Below, piece by piece: positions 22,901-30,968 of a stretch of 64,000 bases of DNA. The notes under the pieces were generated by a model. That model was not told the origin of the DNA. It saw nothing but the letters and a program-made list of their open reading frames with translations, and did not search any database. The stretch is from Idiomarina zobellii (lineage in GTDB: Bacteria; Pseudomonadota; Gammaproteobacteria; Enterobacterales; Alteromonadaceae): positions 1-64,000 of the forward strand of contig NZ_FNCB01000006.1 of NCBI RefSeq assembly GCF_900100855.1, given 5' to 3'. The first letter of the stretch is position 1. Every line of letters starts with the position of its first letter. Made by a program: the position numbers and the translations under genes.

Positions 22901-23530
22901 ATGAGTTTACGTATTGGCACTATCGCACCTAACTTTAAAATTGAAACAACCACAGGCCCCATCGACTTTCATGAATGGGCTAAAGGGTCTTGGACGTTTT
23001 TCTTCAGTCATCCGGCCGACTACACGCCAGTATGTACGACTGAAATGGGTCGCACTGCGCAGTTAGCTCCAGAGTTTGCTAAACGCAATGTTAAGCCACT
23101 AGGCCTTTCAACTGATACGGTTGAAGAGCACCTAGGTTGGATTAAAGATGTTAACGAAACACAAAATACTGTGCTTGAGTTTCCTATTGTTGCTGACAAA
23201 GACAAAGCAGTGGCTGAACTGTATGACATGATTCATCCGGATGAAGATGACAATGCGGCTATCCGCTCGGTTTACATTATTGACCCGGATATGAAAATTC
23301 GCCTGACGATGACTTACCCAATGACTGTAGGTCGTAATTTCGCCGAAATCTTGCGTGTAATCGATGCACTGCAAACAACGGATAGTCAAGAAGTGGCTTG
23401 CCCTGCAGATTGGGAGCCCGGTAAACCGGTTATTATTCGTCCAAGTGTTTCTGACGAAGATGCAAAAGCGAAATTCCCGCAAGGCTGGGAGACACTGCGT
23501 CCTTATCTACGCTTGACGGACCTTAAGTAA
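22901..23530 (+). CDS. 1-Cys (Prx6-type) peroxiredoxin
   Basis: 209 aa. Peroxidatic cysteine in SHPADYTPVCTTEMG (about residue 46), arginine in AAIRSVYIIDP and the long Prx6-type C-terminus (EVACPADWEPGKPVIIRP; WETLRPYLRLTD). Reduces H2O2 and organic or sulfur-derived peroxides in the cytosol. ATG 22901 is preferred over 22871 because AGGA lies 8 nt upstream and it gives the normal N-terminus. Position after a persulfide dioxygenase suggests protection against reactive sulfur species as well as peroxides. Confidence 0.9.
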   Translation: MSLRIGTIAPNFKIETTTGPIDFHEWAKGSWTFFFSHPADYTPVCTTEMGRTAQLAPEFAKRNVKPLGLSTDTVEEHLGWIKDVNETQNTVLEFPIVADKDKAVAELYDMIHPDEDDNAAIRSVYIIDPDMKIRLTMTYPMTVGRNFAEILRVIDALQTTDSQEVACPADWEPGKPVIIRPSVSDEDAKAKFPQGWETLRPYLRLTDLK

Positions 23531-23561
23531 TTTCTGCGGGTTAGCAAGTAATTTACAGGTT

Positions 23562-23592
23562 AAAGGTCGCGTACTAAGCGCGGCCTTTTTTG
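23562..23592 (+). terminator. Rho-independent terminator after peroxiredoxin
   Basis: AAAGGTCGCG-TACTAAG-CGCGGCCTTT: a 10-bp stem with one G-T wobble, followed by a T-run to about 23591. The best terminator of this region. Confidence 0.85.
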
Positions 23593-23602
23593 TTTTAATT
23601 CT

Positions 23603-23613
23603 TTTTTGTTATA
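23603..23613 (+). promoter_or_regulatory. TTTTTGTTATA motif upstream of TauE/SafE gene
   Basis: Exact 11-mer shared with 21913-21923. It is followed by a CATATT..AATATG dyad (23617-23637) with a 9-bp spacer ending just before the ribosome-binding site GAGG. Suggests shared regulation of the permease with the persulfide genes. Confidence 0.4.
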
Positions 23614-23646
23614 ATCATATTTCAAATAAGAATATGAGGTAAAAAA

Positions 23647-24399
23647 ATGCTGCTAGCGATTTTAGGTGCTGTGATTATTGGTTTGAGTTTAGGCCTATTT
23701 GGCTCCGGGGGCTCAATACTAACTGTTCCTGTGCTGATGTACTTAGTGGGTATGCCCGCAGGTGAATCAATTGCCTCGTCATTATTAATTGTTGCCGGCA
23801 TCAGTTTGTTTGGCTCAATTTCCTACATAAGACGGAAAAACGTAAGCTGGCGCCACTTCTGGGTATTTGGTATTCCCGGGATGATAGGTACATACGGTGG
23901 TGCGTGGATAGGCACATTAGTTGATAGCCGCTGGCAGTTACTTGTCTTTTCTCTATTAATGATAGTTGCAGCATTACTTATGTGGCGCAGTAAGCCTAAG
24001 CCTCCTGGCCAGGTTACTGAAATGAACTATGCCAAAGTAACGCTTGAGGGCTTAGTGGTGGGTGTGATAACCGGTTTTGTTGGGGTCGGCGGAGGCTTTC
24101 TCATTGTACCCGCACTGGTTCTTTTAGCCGGACTATCAATGCCTGTGGCAATTGGTACAAGTTTGTTAATTATCGTCATTAAGTCTATTGCCGGCTTCTT
24201 TAAATATTATGCAGTCATGTCAGCTAACGACGTCGAGTTTAACTGGTTTATTATTTCTATAATGATAGCCGGCGGAATTCTCGGGAGTATTTTTGGCTCT
24301 AAAATCGGCCGTAGCTTACCCAAAGAAAAGCTCCAGAAAGGATTTACTGTGTTTCTTGTGCTAATGGGCATTTTTGTGATTACCAAGTCGGTGATTTAA
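23647..24399 (+). CDS. TauE/SafE-family permease
   Basis: 250 aa, about eight transmembrane helices in two repeated halves, each starting with a glycine-rich helix: LSLGLFGSGGSILTVPVL and VITGFVGVGGGFLIVPAL. The family moves sulfur-containing or organic anions such as sulfite, taurine-derived sulfonates or thiosulfate. Its place after the SQR/persulfide dioxygenase genes and the shared promoter motif favour export of sulfite or import of a sulfur compound, which is inference. Confidence 0.88.
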   Translation: MLLAILGAVIIGLSLGLFGSGGSILTVPVLMYLVGMPAGESIASSLLIVAGISLFGSISYIRRKNVSWRHFWVFGIPGMIGTYGGAWIGTLVDSRWQLLVFSLLMIVAALLMWRSKPKPPGQVTEMNYAKVTLEGLVVGVITGFVGVGGGFLIVPALVLLAGLSMPVAIGTSLLIIVIKSIAGFFKYYAVMSANDVEFNWFIISIMIAGGILGSIFGSKIGRSLPKEKLQKGFTVFLVLMGIFVITKSVI

Positions 24400-24490
24400 A
24401 AAGAAAACTGAGATATTTTCGTTGCTCAAAAGTTTACGAGCCGTTAACCTTTAACCTTTAGTTTTGTCTAAAGCGAATAGGGGATTGTCA

Positions 24491-26377
24491 GTGGCTTTTG
24501 ATTACGGCTCCATAGATCTAGGGCTTAAAAACCCATTTAAAACAGAGGGACTTGTCACCGCCTTGCGTGGCGGTATACAGCTAGTCGCGGCTGTCTTTTT
24601 GCTGGTATCGGCGGCCGGCTCAGTCAAAGAAGACGCGCTTACCGGTTGGGTTCTGGCTATATTCGGTGTACTGCTGCTGATTGCTGGCATAAAAGTCATC
24701 AGTGGCGGTATTATGGCCATGCTTCGCTATTTTGTAGGCCGTAACCACCCAACGTCTCTGGCTCGAAACTTTAGTAAGTCGGAGCGCAGTACCTCACAAG
24801 AAGAAATGCCTTATGTTGGCTATACCGATCGGGGCTTGGAAGAAATGCTTATGGGTCGTAAAAATGCGACCTTTGTAGAGCCTAAAGGACTGTTGGCGCG
24901 CATTGCCCATACGGTTTTTCCTAAGCTGCTATTTATGCCATACCCCGTGCGTAATATGGCGCAGCGTTTGCTTGGCGCCTGGGTTCGTACTATTACCGCC
25001 ATGATCGCATTCGGTTTTGCTGCGTTTGTGTCTTTGGCAGGTTTCGCCGGAGAGGCTGGGGAACTCGCCTTTCCGGTTTATACCGTATTGCTGACGCTTT
25101 ATTTAATTCAAGTATGGCGCAAGGCGGGAACATCAATTTCACGAAATGCAGAGCAGTCCATTGACTCAATGGGCGCAGGAGCTTTGGCAAAAACGGTTGT
25201 TTTCTCACTGCTACTGCCGGTTGTCGTGGGGCTCGTATTTTCCTGGTGGATGTCTTCTGAAAGCGTGACAGCCTCAGAAGTGGAAGTTTGGTTTTCTGCG
25301 TTGCCTTCGTTTCATGCGGGGCTTTATCTAACAGGCATCGCATTGGGTGCATTAATATCTACTGCCATTTCAGTTTTGCTACTTAAAAAGCGCCTTGCAA
25401 AAGCCAACCCGGTATCAGAAGTATCAGAGCTGCGGGAAAACTGGCAGGAGTCAGTGCACCCGAAGGAAATATTTATCAACCTCGACAACCTGGTCATGGC
25501 GAATCGCCGTTACAAAGAAGTGCCGAATCGTGTCTATCGTGAACTGAACCCTAGCTTGCAAGAGCAAGTAGATGGTAAGGGCGCATTTAATGGTGAGATG
25601 ATCCAGGAAATACAGCCAAAAGTGAAAGATATGGAATTGGGTGCATCGTTTGGTCAGTTCCGTTTTATAAGTCTGCTGCTGGGCAATTTGCTGTTTGTTG
25701 GCGGTATTATTGCAACCTTTCTCTTGGCTTATGAAGTGACAGAAGTTGCTGCCTTCTTGCGAGGCATTGACTATCAAGTGAATACATCTGCTGAGCTTTT
25801 AGCATTCGCGACTGTGGCGGTTGGAGCCATTCATGTTTTTTTAATTGGTTATTTGTTGAAGGCCTTTGCCCACTTGCTGGCGAATGTAGCACACCTATTC
25901 TTCGCGGAGATCCAGTTTGAGTCGTTACTTATTTATTTTAAGTGTGAAGGTACATTCACCGAGTCTAAAATATCAACCGGAACCGGTATTCACGACAGCA
26001 CACGCTCTGAAAATACGCTGGTTAGAAGCAGTATTACCCCTTGGGTTATTGTTTCCCGATTAGTAACGACGACCTTTGCTGCTACCGGTATGAGAAACCT
26101 CGAGCACCCGCGGCATATTCTGGAAATGCACAGAGCCGATGCGGAGCTCGAGAGTATACGAAACGATGTGATAGACTTTTTGAAAGACAGAGAGTCAATA
26201 GCGTCGCTGACGAGCAAGCGTGACTTGGGTAATGCGTCGCAAATTCATCAGCTTAATGAGCAGACTCGCGCGATTCCAGGCTCTCAAGAACGTTTAGATG
26301 AGAAGCAGCAAACGTCTGATGAGGAAGCCGCCGGTTACCTCCGACAGGAAGAAGACTTAAATAACGACAGGCCGTAA
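24491..26377 (+). CDS. Large membrane protein of unknown function
   Basis: 628 aa from GTG 24491 (AGGGGA 6 nt upstream; TTG 24464 has no ribosome-binding site). By eye: two helices in residues ~25-85, a soluble loop, two helices ~160-220, two helices ~235-310, a soluble stretch with DLVMANRRYKEVPNRVYRE, two more helices ~395-480, then a ~150-residue hydrophilic C-terminus (LEMHRADAELESIRND; acidic, glutamine-rich end). No transport or enzyme motif was recognised. It is followed 10 bp later by the ChaC-like gene on the same strand. I do not recognise the family; a multi-helix scaffold or sensor is as far as the sequence goes. Confidence 0.75.
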   Translation: MAFDYGSIDLGLKNPFKTEGLVTALRGGIQLVAAVFLLVSAAGSVKEDALTGWVLAIFGVLLLIAGIKVISGGIMAMLRYFVGRNHPTSLARNFSKSERSTSQEEMPYVGYTDRGLEEMLMGRKNATFVEPKGLLARIAHTVFPKLLFMPYPVRNMAQRLLGAWVRTITAMIAFGFAAFVSLAGFAGEAGELAFPVYTVLLTLYLIQVWRKAGTSISRNAEQSIDSMGAGALAKTVVFSLLLPVVVGLVFSWWMSSESVTASEVEVWFSALPSFHAGLYLTGIALGALISTAISVLLLKKRLAKANPVSEVSELRENWQESVHPKEIFINLDNLVMANRRYKEVPNRVYRELNPSLQEQVDGKGAFNGEMIQEIQPKVKDMELGASFGQFRFISLLLGNLLFVGGIIATFLLAYEVTEVAAFLRGIDYQVNTSAELLAFATVAVGAIHVFLIGYLLKAFAHLLANVAHLFFAEIQFESLLIYFKCEGTFTESKISTGTGIHDSTRSENTLVRSSITPWVIVSRLVTTTFAATGMRNLEHPRHILEMHRADAELESIRNDVIDFLKDRESIASLTSKRDLGNASQIHQLNEQTRAIPGSQERLDEKQQTSDEEAAGYLRQEEDLNNDRP

Positions 26378-26387
26378 CGGGAGAAGT

Positions 26388-26948
26388 ATGTCGCAAAACA
26401 CCATAGCCGAAAACAAGAAACGTCACGACTTAAGTGGTCATAGCGAGGTTTGGCTGTTCGGCTATGGGTCGTTGATTTACAAGGTCGACTTTCCTTACTT
26501 AGAGCGCGCACCGGCTTACATTGAAGGTTGGTCGCGACGTTTTTGGCAGGGGTCACACGACCACCGTGGTACGCCGGAAGCACCGGGGCGCGTTTTGACA
26601 TTAATCGAAACGCCGGGAGAAAAGTGTACGGGTATGGCCTACAAAGTAACGCCCGATGTGTTTGAGCACTTAGATCATCGTGAGAAAAACGGTTATTTAC
26701 GCTTTACCACACCCATGACGTTTCGAGACGGCAGCCAGCATGAAGGGCTTGTCTATATTGCAACCGAGGACAACGAAGCCTTCTTAGGGCCTGCCAGCAG
26801 TAAAGAGTTGGCTGAGCATATCGGGCAGGCGTCAGGCCCAAGCGGTCCAAACAGTGAGTATTTGGTGAAGCTACAGCTCGCGCTTGAACAGTTAGATGTT
26901 CACGACCCGCATGTTTACGACATTTACCAAGATTTAATAAATAGTTAG
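26388..26948 (+). CDS. ChaC-like gamma-glutamylcyclotransferase
   Basis: 186 aa. Substrate-binding YGSL motif in VWLFGYGSLIYKVDFPY, then the block GWSRRFWQGSHDHRGTPEAPGRVLT and a catalytic glutamate region in HLDHREKNGYLR. ChaC enzymes split glutathione to 5-oxoproline and Cys-Gly in the cytoplasm. GGGAGA lies ahead of the start. It probably shares a transcript with the permease gene 11 bp downstream. Confidence 0.87.
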   Translation: MSQNTIAENKKRHDLSGHSEVWLFGYGSLIYKVDFPYLERAPAYIEGWSRRFWQGSHDHRGTPEAPGRVLTLIETPGEKCTGMAYKVTPDVFEHLDHREKNGYLRFTTPMTFRDGSQHEGLVYIATEDNEAFLGPASSKELAEHIGQASGPSGPNSEYLVKLQLALEQLDVHDPHVYDIYQDLINS

Positions 26949-26959
26949 GGAATATCACC

Positions 26960-28033
26960 ATGCGTGAGTCTATTGAAAGGCGTTCGTTCATACTGGCTTT
27001 GGCGCTTGTCAATGTTGTGTTTGCCTTGGTACTGAAACCGTTCTGGGGAGCTATATTTTGGGCTTGCGCAGTGGCGGTTATATTCTTTCCTCTTCAGGAA
27101 AAACTGAAAAGTATTTTTGGCGAGAAGCCAAACCGAGCGGCCTTAAGTACGCTGATGGTGGCCTTGTTCATTGTTGTATTACCGGTGTTAGGCATTGCTT
27201 ATTCGTTTGTTCAGGAAGGTCTGAGCTTTTATCAAAAGCTTGACTCAGGCAAGGTCAACCCGGGTGAGTTTTTCGAAGAAATTAGAACCGCATTTCCTTT
27301 TATTAATGACTTACTGGCTCAGTTCGATATTACGCCAGCCGACGTTAGAGAGCGCCTGTCATCATTCGCTGTGACGGCAAGCCGAATGTTCGCGGAGCAA
27401 GCTTTAAGTATTGGTCAAAATACGTTTGCTTTTATTATGAGTGTCGCACTTATGCTGTATTTGACCTTCTTTTTGCTTCGCGACGGTAAGCAGTTGCTGT
27501 ATGTCTTGATGAAGGCATTGCCACTGGGTGACGAACGTGAACGCCAATTGTTTCAAAAGTTCGCCGAAGTGACTCGTGCGACAGTAAAAGGAAACATTGT
27601 CGTTGCTATGGTGCAAGGTGCGTTAGGTGGCCTTATATTTTGGTTGTTAGATATTCCCGGCCCGATTTTATGGGGTGTGGTTATGGCGTTCTTGTCGCTA
27701 ATACCTGCAGTGGGAGCAAGCTTGGTGTGGTTGCCGGTATCGATTTACCTCTTTGCGACGGGAAGTTGGGTTGCTGGCTCTATACTAGTAGCCTACGGCG
27801 CAGTGGTCATTGGTCTGGCCGACAATGTACTGCGTCCTCTTTTAGTGGGACGTGATACCAAACTGCCGGATTATTTAGTGTTGTTTTCAACGCTGGGCGG
27901 TATTGCATTATTTGGTATTACCGGCTTCGTTTTAGGGCCTCTCATTGCCGCGCTATTCTTGGTGTTTTGGCAGCTGTTTATGTCCGAGTTTAATACCACC
28001 GATGTCTATGAAGACGATAAACCGCAGCGTTAA
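26960..28033 (+). CDS. AI-2E-family (YdiK-like) membrane transporter
   Basis: 357 aa, about eight transmembrane helices with the family's central soluble loop (SGKVNPGEFFEEIRTAFPF) and conserved C-terminal core GALGGLIFWLLDIPGPILWGV, LSLIPAVGASLVWLP and DNVLRPLLVG. The family includes proteins exporting autoinducer-2 and Na+/H+ antiporters; the substrate here is unassigned. The stop codon overlaps that of the convergent cfa gene by 4 bp inside a hairpin. Confidence 0.85.
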   Translation: MRESIERRSFILALALVNVVFALVLKPFWGAIFWACAVAVIFFPLQEKLKSIFGEKPNRAALSTLMVALFIVVLPVLGIAYSFVQEGLSFYQKLDSGKVNPGEFFEEIRTAFPFINDLLAQFDITPADVRERLSSFAVTASRMFAEQALSIGQNTFAFIMSVALMLYLTFFLLRDGKQLLYVLMKALPLGDERERQLFQKFAEVTRATVKGNIVVAMVQGALGGLIFWLLDIPGPILWGVVMAFLSLIPAVGASLVWLPVSIYLFATGSWVAGSILVAYGAVVIGLADNVLRPLLVGRDTKLPDYLVLFSTLGGIALFGITGFVLGPLIAALFLVFWQLFMSEFNTTDVYEDDKPQR

Positions 28034-28042
28034 AGCTGCGGT
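28021..28042. terminator. Bidirectional terminator formed by overlapping gene ends
   Basis: ACCGCAGC-GTTAAA-GCTGCGGT: a perfect 8-bp GC-rich stem whose 6-nt loop contains the TTAA shared by both stop codons (28030-28033). Minus-strand continuation is TTTATC, plus-strand continuation CTTAAAT. Confidence 0.65.
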
Positions 28043-29145
28043 CTTAAATAACCGTCGAGCTGACCTTTAGGCGATAATACCCACTGCCAAAGCTGAATGT
28101 CGCGAGCGCGGAAAGCACCGGCGCAAGACAGCAGATAATATTTCCACATGCGATAAAACTCATCATCAAACTGGCTTTTAAGCTGCGGCCAGGCCGCATC
28201 AAAGTTCTCAAACCAAGCCATGAGCGTTTTATCGTAATACGCCCCAAAGTTATGAAGATCTTCGCAGACAAACTTCTGTTCCAGCGCTTGTCCAATTTGA
28301 GAAATAGAAGGAATTTCGCCGTTGGGGAAAATGTATTTGCTTATCCATGGGTCTGCCGCCGTATCACTGACGTTTTTACCAATAGTGTGAAGCAGAAAAA
28401 GTCCGTCAGGCTTGGTGCAGCGTAATGCCACATCCATATAGTCGTCGTAGTTTTTCTGCCCAACGTGCTCAAACATGCCCAAGCTAATGACTCGGTCAAA
28501 CTGCTCGTTTAAGTCACGGTAGTCCTGTAAACGGAACTCGACAGGTAGCCCCTCACAGCGTTTCTCGCCCAGCGCCACCTGCTCTTTGGAAATGGTGACG
28601 CCCACACATTTCACACCATAGTTTTCAGCAGCGTATTTCATGAAGCTACCCCAGCCGCAACCAATATCCAGCACCGTCATGCCTGGTTTCAGCCCTAGCT
28701 TTTGGCAGCATAGCTCTAGCTTGTCACGTTGTGCGTCGTTTACGTTATCCGCTTTTTCCCAGTAACCGCAGGTATAGACCATGTTGTCATCAAGCATGGC
28801 TTGATACAGGTCGTTGCCCATGTCGTAGTGGTGTTGTCCGACTTTCCAGGCACGCGACTTGTCCTGTAAGTTAAATAAGCGGCTTTTCAGAGAGTGAAAA
28901 ATGAGCCGGGCAGGGTTTACTTCGTCCTGAATGCCAGAGCGCAGCAGCTTAAAAAAGAACTGATCCAATGACTCGGCGTCCCACAGCCGAGCCATATAAG
29001 ACTCACCAAGTCCCAGGTTGCCACGCGAAAGAGCCTCATCAAAAACAGACTCGTCATGAACTTGCATATCCCAGGCGCGGTTTCCGTTAATGCGAATATC
29101 GGCCTGGGCTAATAATTCCTCAACATATGCCTTAGAGGTTGCCAT
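28030..29145 (-). CDS. cfa: Cyclopropane-fatty-acyl-phospholipid synthase
   Basis: 371 aa. N-terminal lipid-binding part (MQVHDESVFDEALSRGNLGLGESYM), then a SAM methyltransferase domain with VLDIGCGWGSFMKYAAE, GVTISKEQ and RVISLGMFEHVG, plus the substrate segment HYDMGNDLYQAMLDDNMVYTCGYW. Transfers a methylene from SAM to cis double bonds of membrane phospholipids, typically on entry to stationary phase or under acid or osmotic stress. Monocistronic. Confidence 0.93.
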   Translation of the reverse strand: MATSKAYVEELLAQADIRINGNRAWDMQVHDESVFDEALSRGNLGLGESYMARLWDAESLDQFFFKLLRSGIQDEVNPARLIFHSLKSRLFNLQDKSRAWKVGQHHYDMGNDLYQAMLDDNMVYTCGYWEKADNVNDAQRDKLELCCQKLGLKPGMTVLDIGCGWGSFMKYAAENYGVKCVGVTISKEQVALGEKRCEGLPVEFRLQDYRDLNEQFDRVISLGMFEHVGQKNYDDYMDVALRCTKPDGLFLLHTIGKNVSDTAADPWISKYIFPNGEIPSISQIGQALEQKFVCEDLHNFGAYYDKTLMAWFENFDAAWPQLKSQFDDEFYRMWKYYLLSCAGAFRARDIQLWQWVLSPKGQLDGYLRPQL

Positions 29146-29216
29146 AACATTTGGTCCATTCTTTCCAGAAATGTCGCATTAACTTAACAGGAAGCTATAA
29201 CCCTGACAATGAGTAG

Positions 29217-30404
29217 TCACTGTCCTTCCGGAGAGCGAATAAATTCAGGGTAAGCCTCCACGCCGCAGTCCACTTTATCTAAGCCCGCATACTCTTGTTC
29301 TTTGGTGACCCTTATTCCGATTGTGAATTTCAGTAACCCCCAAAGGACAAAGCTCGTTAAAAAGCCCCAGGCCAGAATGACGGATGCTCCTATCAACTGG
29401 TTAAGCAGAGTTGCCCCCGAGTCACTGATTGGAACGACCAGGGTACCGAATATTCCCACCACCCCGTGAACTGAAATAGCCCCAACAGGGTCATCGATAT
29501 GCAGTTTGTCCAGAAAAATAATGGATAGCACAACCAGTATTCCTGCCGTAAAGCCAACAATGGCCGCCAGCCAACTTGGTGGAGTAACGGGTTGTGCTGT
29601 TATAGCAACTAAGCCTGCGAGGGCGCCATTTAGAATCATCGTGAGGTCAGCCTTTTTAAAAAAGACTTTGGTAAACAAATAGGCCGCGACCGTTCCTCCC
29701 GCTGCTGATATGTTGGTATTCACAAAGGCGGAAGCAATAGCATTGGCATCCGCGGTAGAGCTTAATGCAAGCTGAGAGCCGCCATTAAAGCCGAACCATC
29801 CGAACCATAAAACCAGAGTTCCCAAAGTGGCCAGTGGCATATTAGCGCCTGGAATGGCCATTACGGCACCTGATTTAGAATATTTGCCCAAGCGTGGACC
29901 AAGTAATAGAACAGCGGCAAAAGCGGCGGATGCTCCGGTTAGGTGAACAATACTTGAACCGGCAAAATCAACGAAGCCAAGTTCTGACAGGAAACCGCCA
30001 CCCCAGCTCCATGCGCCCTGGATTGGGTAAATAAAGGCGCTTAATGCAACACAAAAAAGTAAAAAACTATTGAGTTTCATGCGCTCTGCAACAACGCCCG
30101 AAACAATAGACATTGCGGTGGCAACAAACACCATTTGGAAAAAGAAGCCGGCGTCAGCTGCGTGGGCTGTTGGCGCGGCATCTGGGTACATGATGGCATA
30201 ACCAATAAACAAATAGCTGAGGCAGGCTAACGCATATAGGGTGATATTCTTAGTCAGTATCTCTGTCGTGTTTTTAGCTCTGACCAAACCGGCTTCAAGC
30301 ATAGAGAAGCCCGCCGCCATCCACATAACAAAGGCGCCGGAGATTAATAAAAAGAAAGTGTCTAAAACATAAGGCAGTTGCGCTAAGTGCTGTTGAGATT
30401 CCAT
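29217..30404 (-). CDS. amtB: Ammonium transporter AmtB
   Basis: 395 aa, eleven transmembrane helices. The two pore histidines fall in SSIVHLTGASAAFAA and GAISVHGVVGIFGTL; FVMWMAAGFSMLEAGLVRAKNTTE is the N-terminal signature. Trimeric channel for NH4+/NH3. ATG 30404 is preferred (GAGGA 7-8 nt upstream) over the upstream frame extension that overlaps glnK. Encoded 11 bp after glnK in the classical glnK-amtB operon, whose PII product blocks the pore when nitrogen is abundant. Confidence 0.93.
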   Translation of the reverse strand: MESQQHLAQLPYVLDTFFLLISGAFVMWMAAGFSMLEAGLVRAKNTTEILTKNITLYALACLSYLFIGYAIMYPDAAPTAHAADAGFFFQMVFVATAMSIVSGVVAERMKLNSFLLFCVALSAFIYPIQGAWSWGGGFLSELGFVDFAGSSIVHLTGASAAFAAVLLLGPRLGKYSKSGAVMAIPGANMPLATLGTLVLWFGWFGFNGGSQLALSSTADANAIASAFVNTNISAAGGTVAAYLFTKVFFKKADLTMILNGALAGLVAITAQPVTPPSWLAAIVGFTAGILVVLSIIFLDKLHIDDPVGAISVHGVVGIFGTLVVPISDSGATLLNQLIGASVILAWGFLTSFVLWGLLKFTIGIRVTKEQEYAGLDKVDCGVEAYPEFIRSPEGQ

Positions 30405-30415
30405 GAGTGCTTCCT

Positions 30416-30778
<363 letters not shown>

Positions 30779-30791
30779 TTAACTTTGCCTT

Positions 30792-30806
30792 TCACGAACC
30801 ATGCCA
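30792..30806 (-). promoter_or_regulatory. Candidate sigma54 promoter of glnK-amtB
   Basis: On the minus strand TGGCAT-GGTTC-GTGA matches the -24 element TGGCAC well and the -12 element TTGC only partly (GTGA). It is 37 bp upstream of the glnK start and downstream of the NtrC-like site, the arrangement expected for an NtrC/sigma54 operon. The weak -12 box keeps confidence moderate. Confidence 0.4.
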
Positions 30807-30868
30807 AAAAACAAAGTGTTGATTTTTAAGGTTAAATTTCTTTTTAAGAGCTTATTAAAGCGGAAACT

Positions 30869-30885
30869 TGCACTAAGCGGGTGCA
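30869..30885. promoter_or_regulatory. NtrC-like enhancer site upstream of glnK
   Basis: TGCACTAAGCGGGTGCA has the TGCAC-N7-GTGCA dyad and 17-bp length of enterobacterial NtrC sites. It lies about 115 bp upstream of the glnK start. The 13-bp palindrome GGTGCA-T-TGCACC (30880-30892) overlaps it and offers a second half-site TGCACC. The position suits an enhancer-binding protein. Confidence 0.65.
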
Positions 30886-30968
30886 TTGCACCAAAAAGTC
30901 CTATTGATGCGGTGTGCTCAGAAGAGATACTATTTACCAACACTATTGAATGATTAAAGGGTTTAGCC

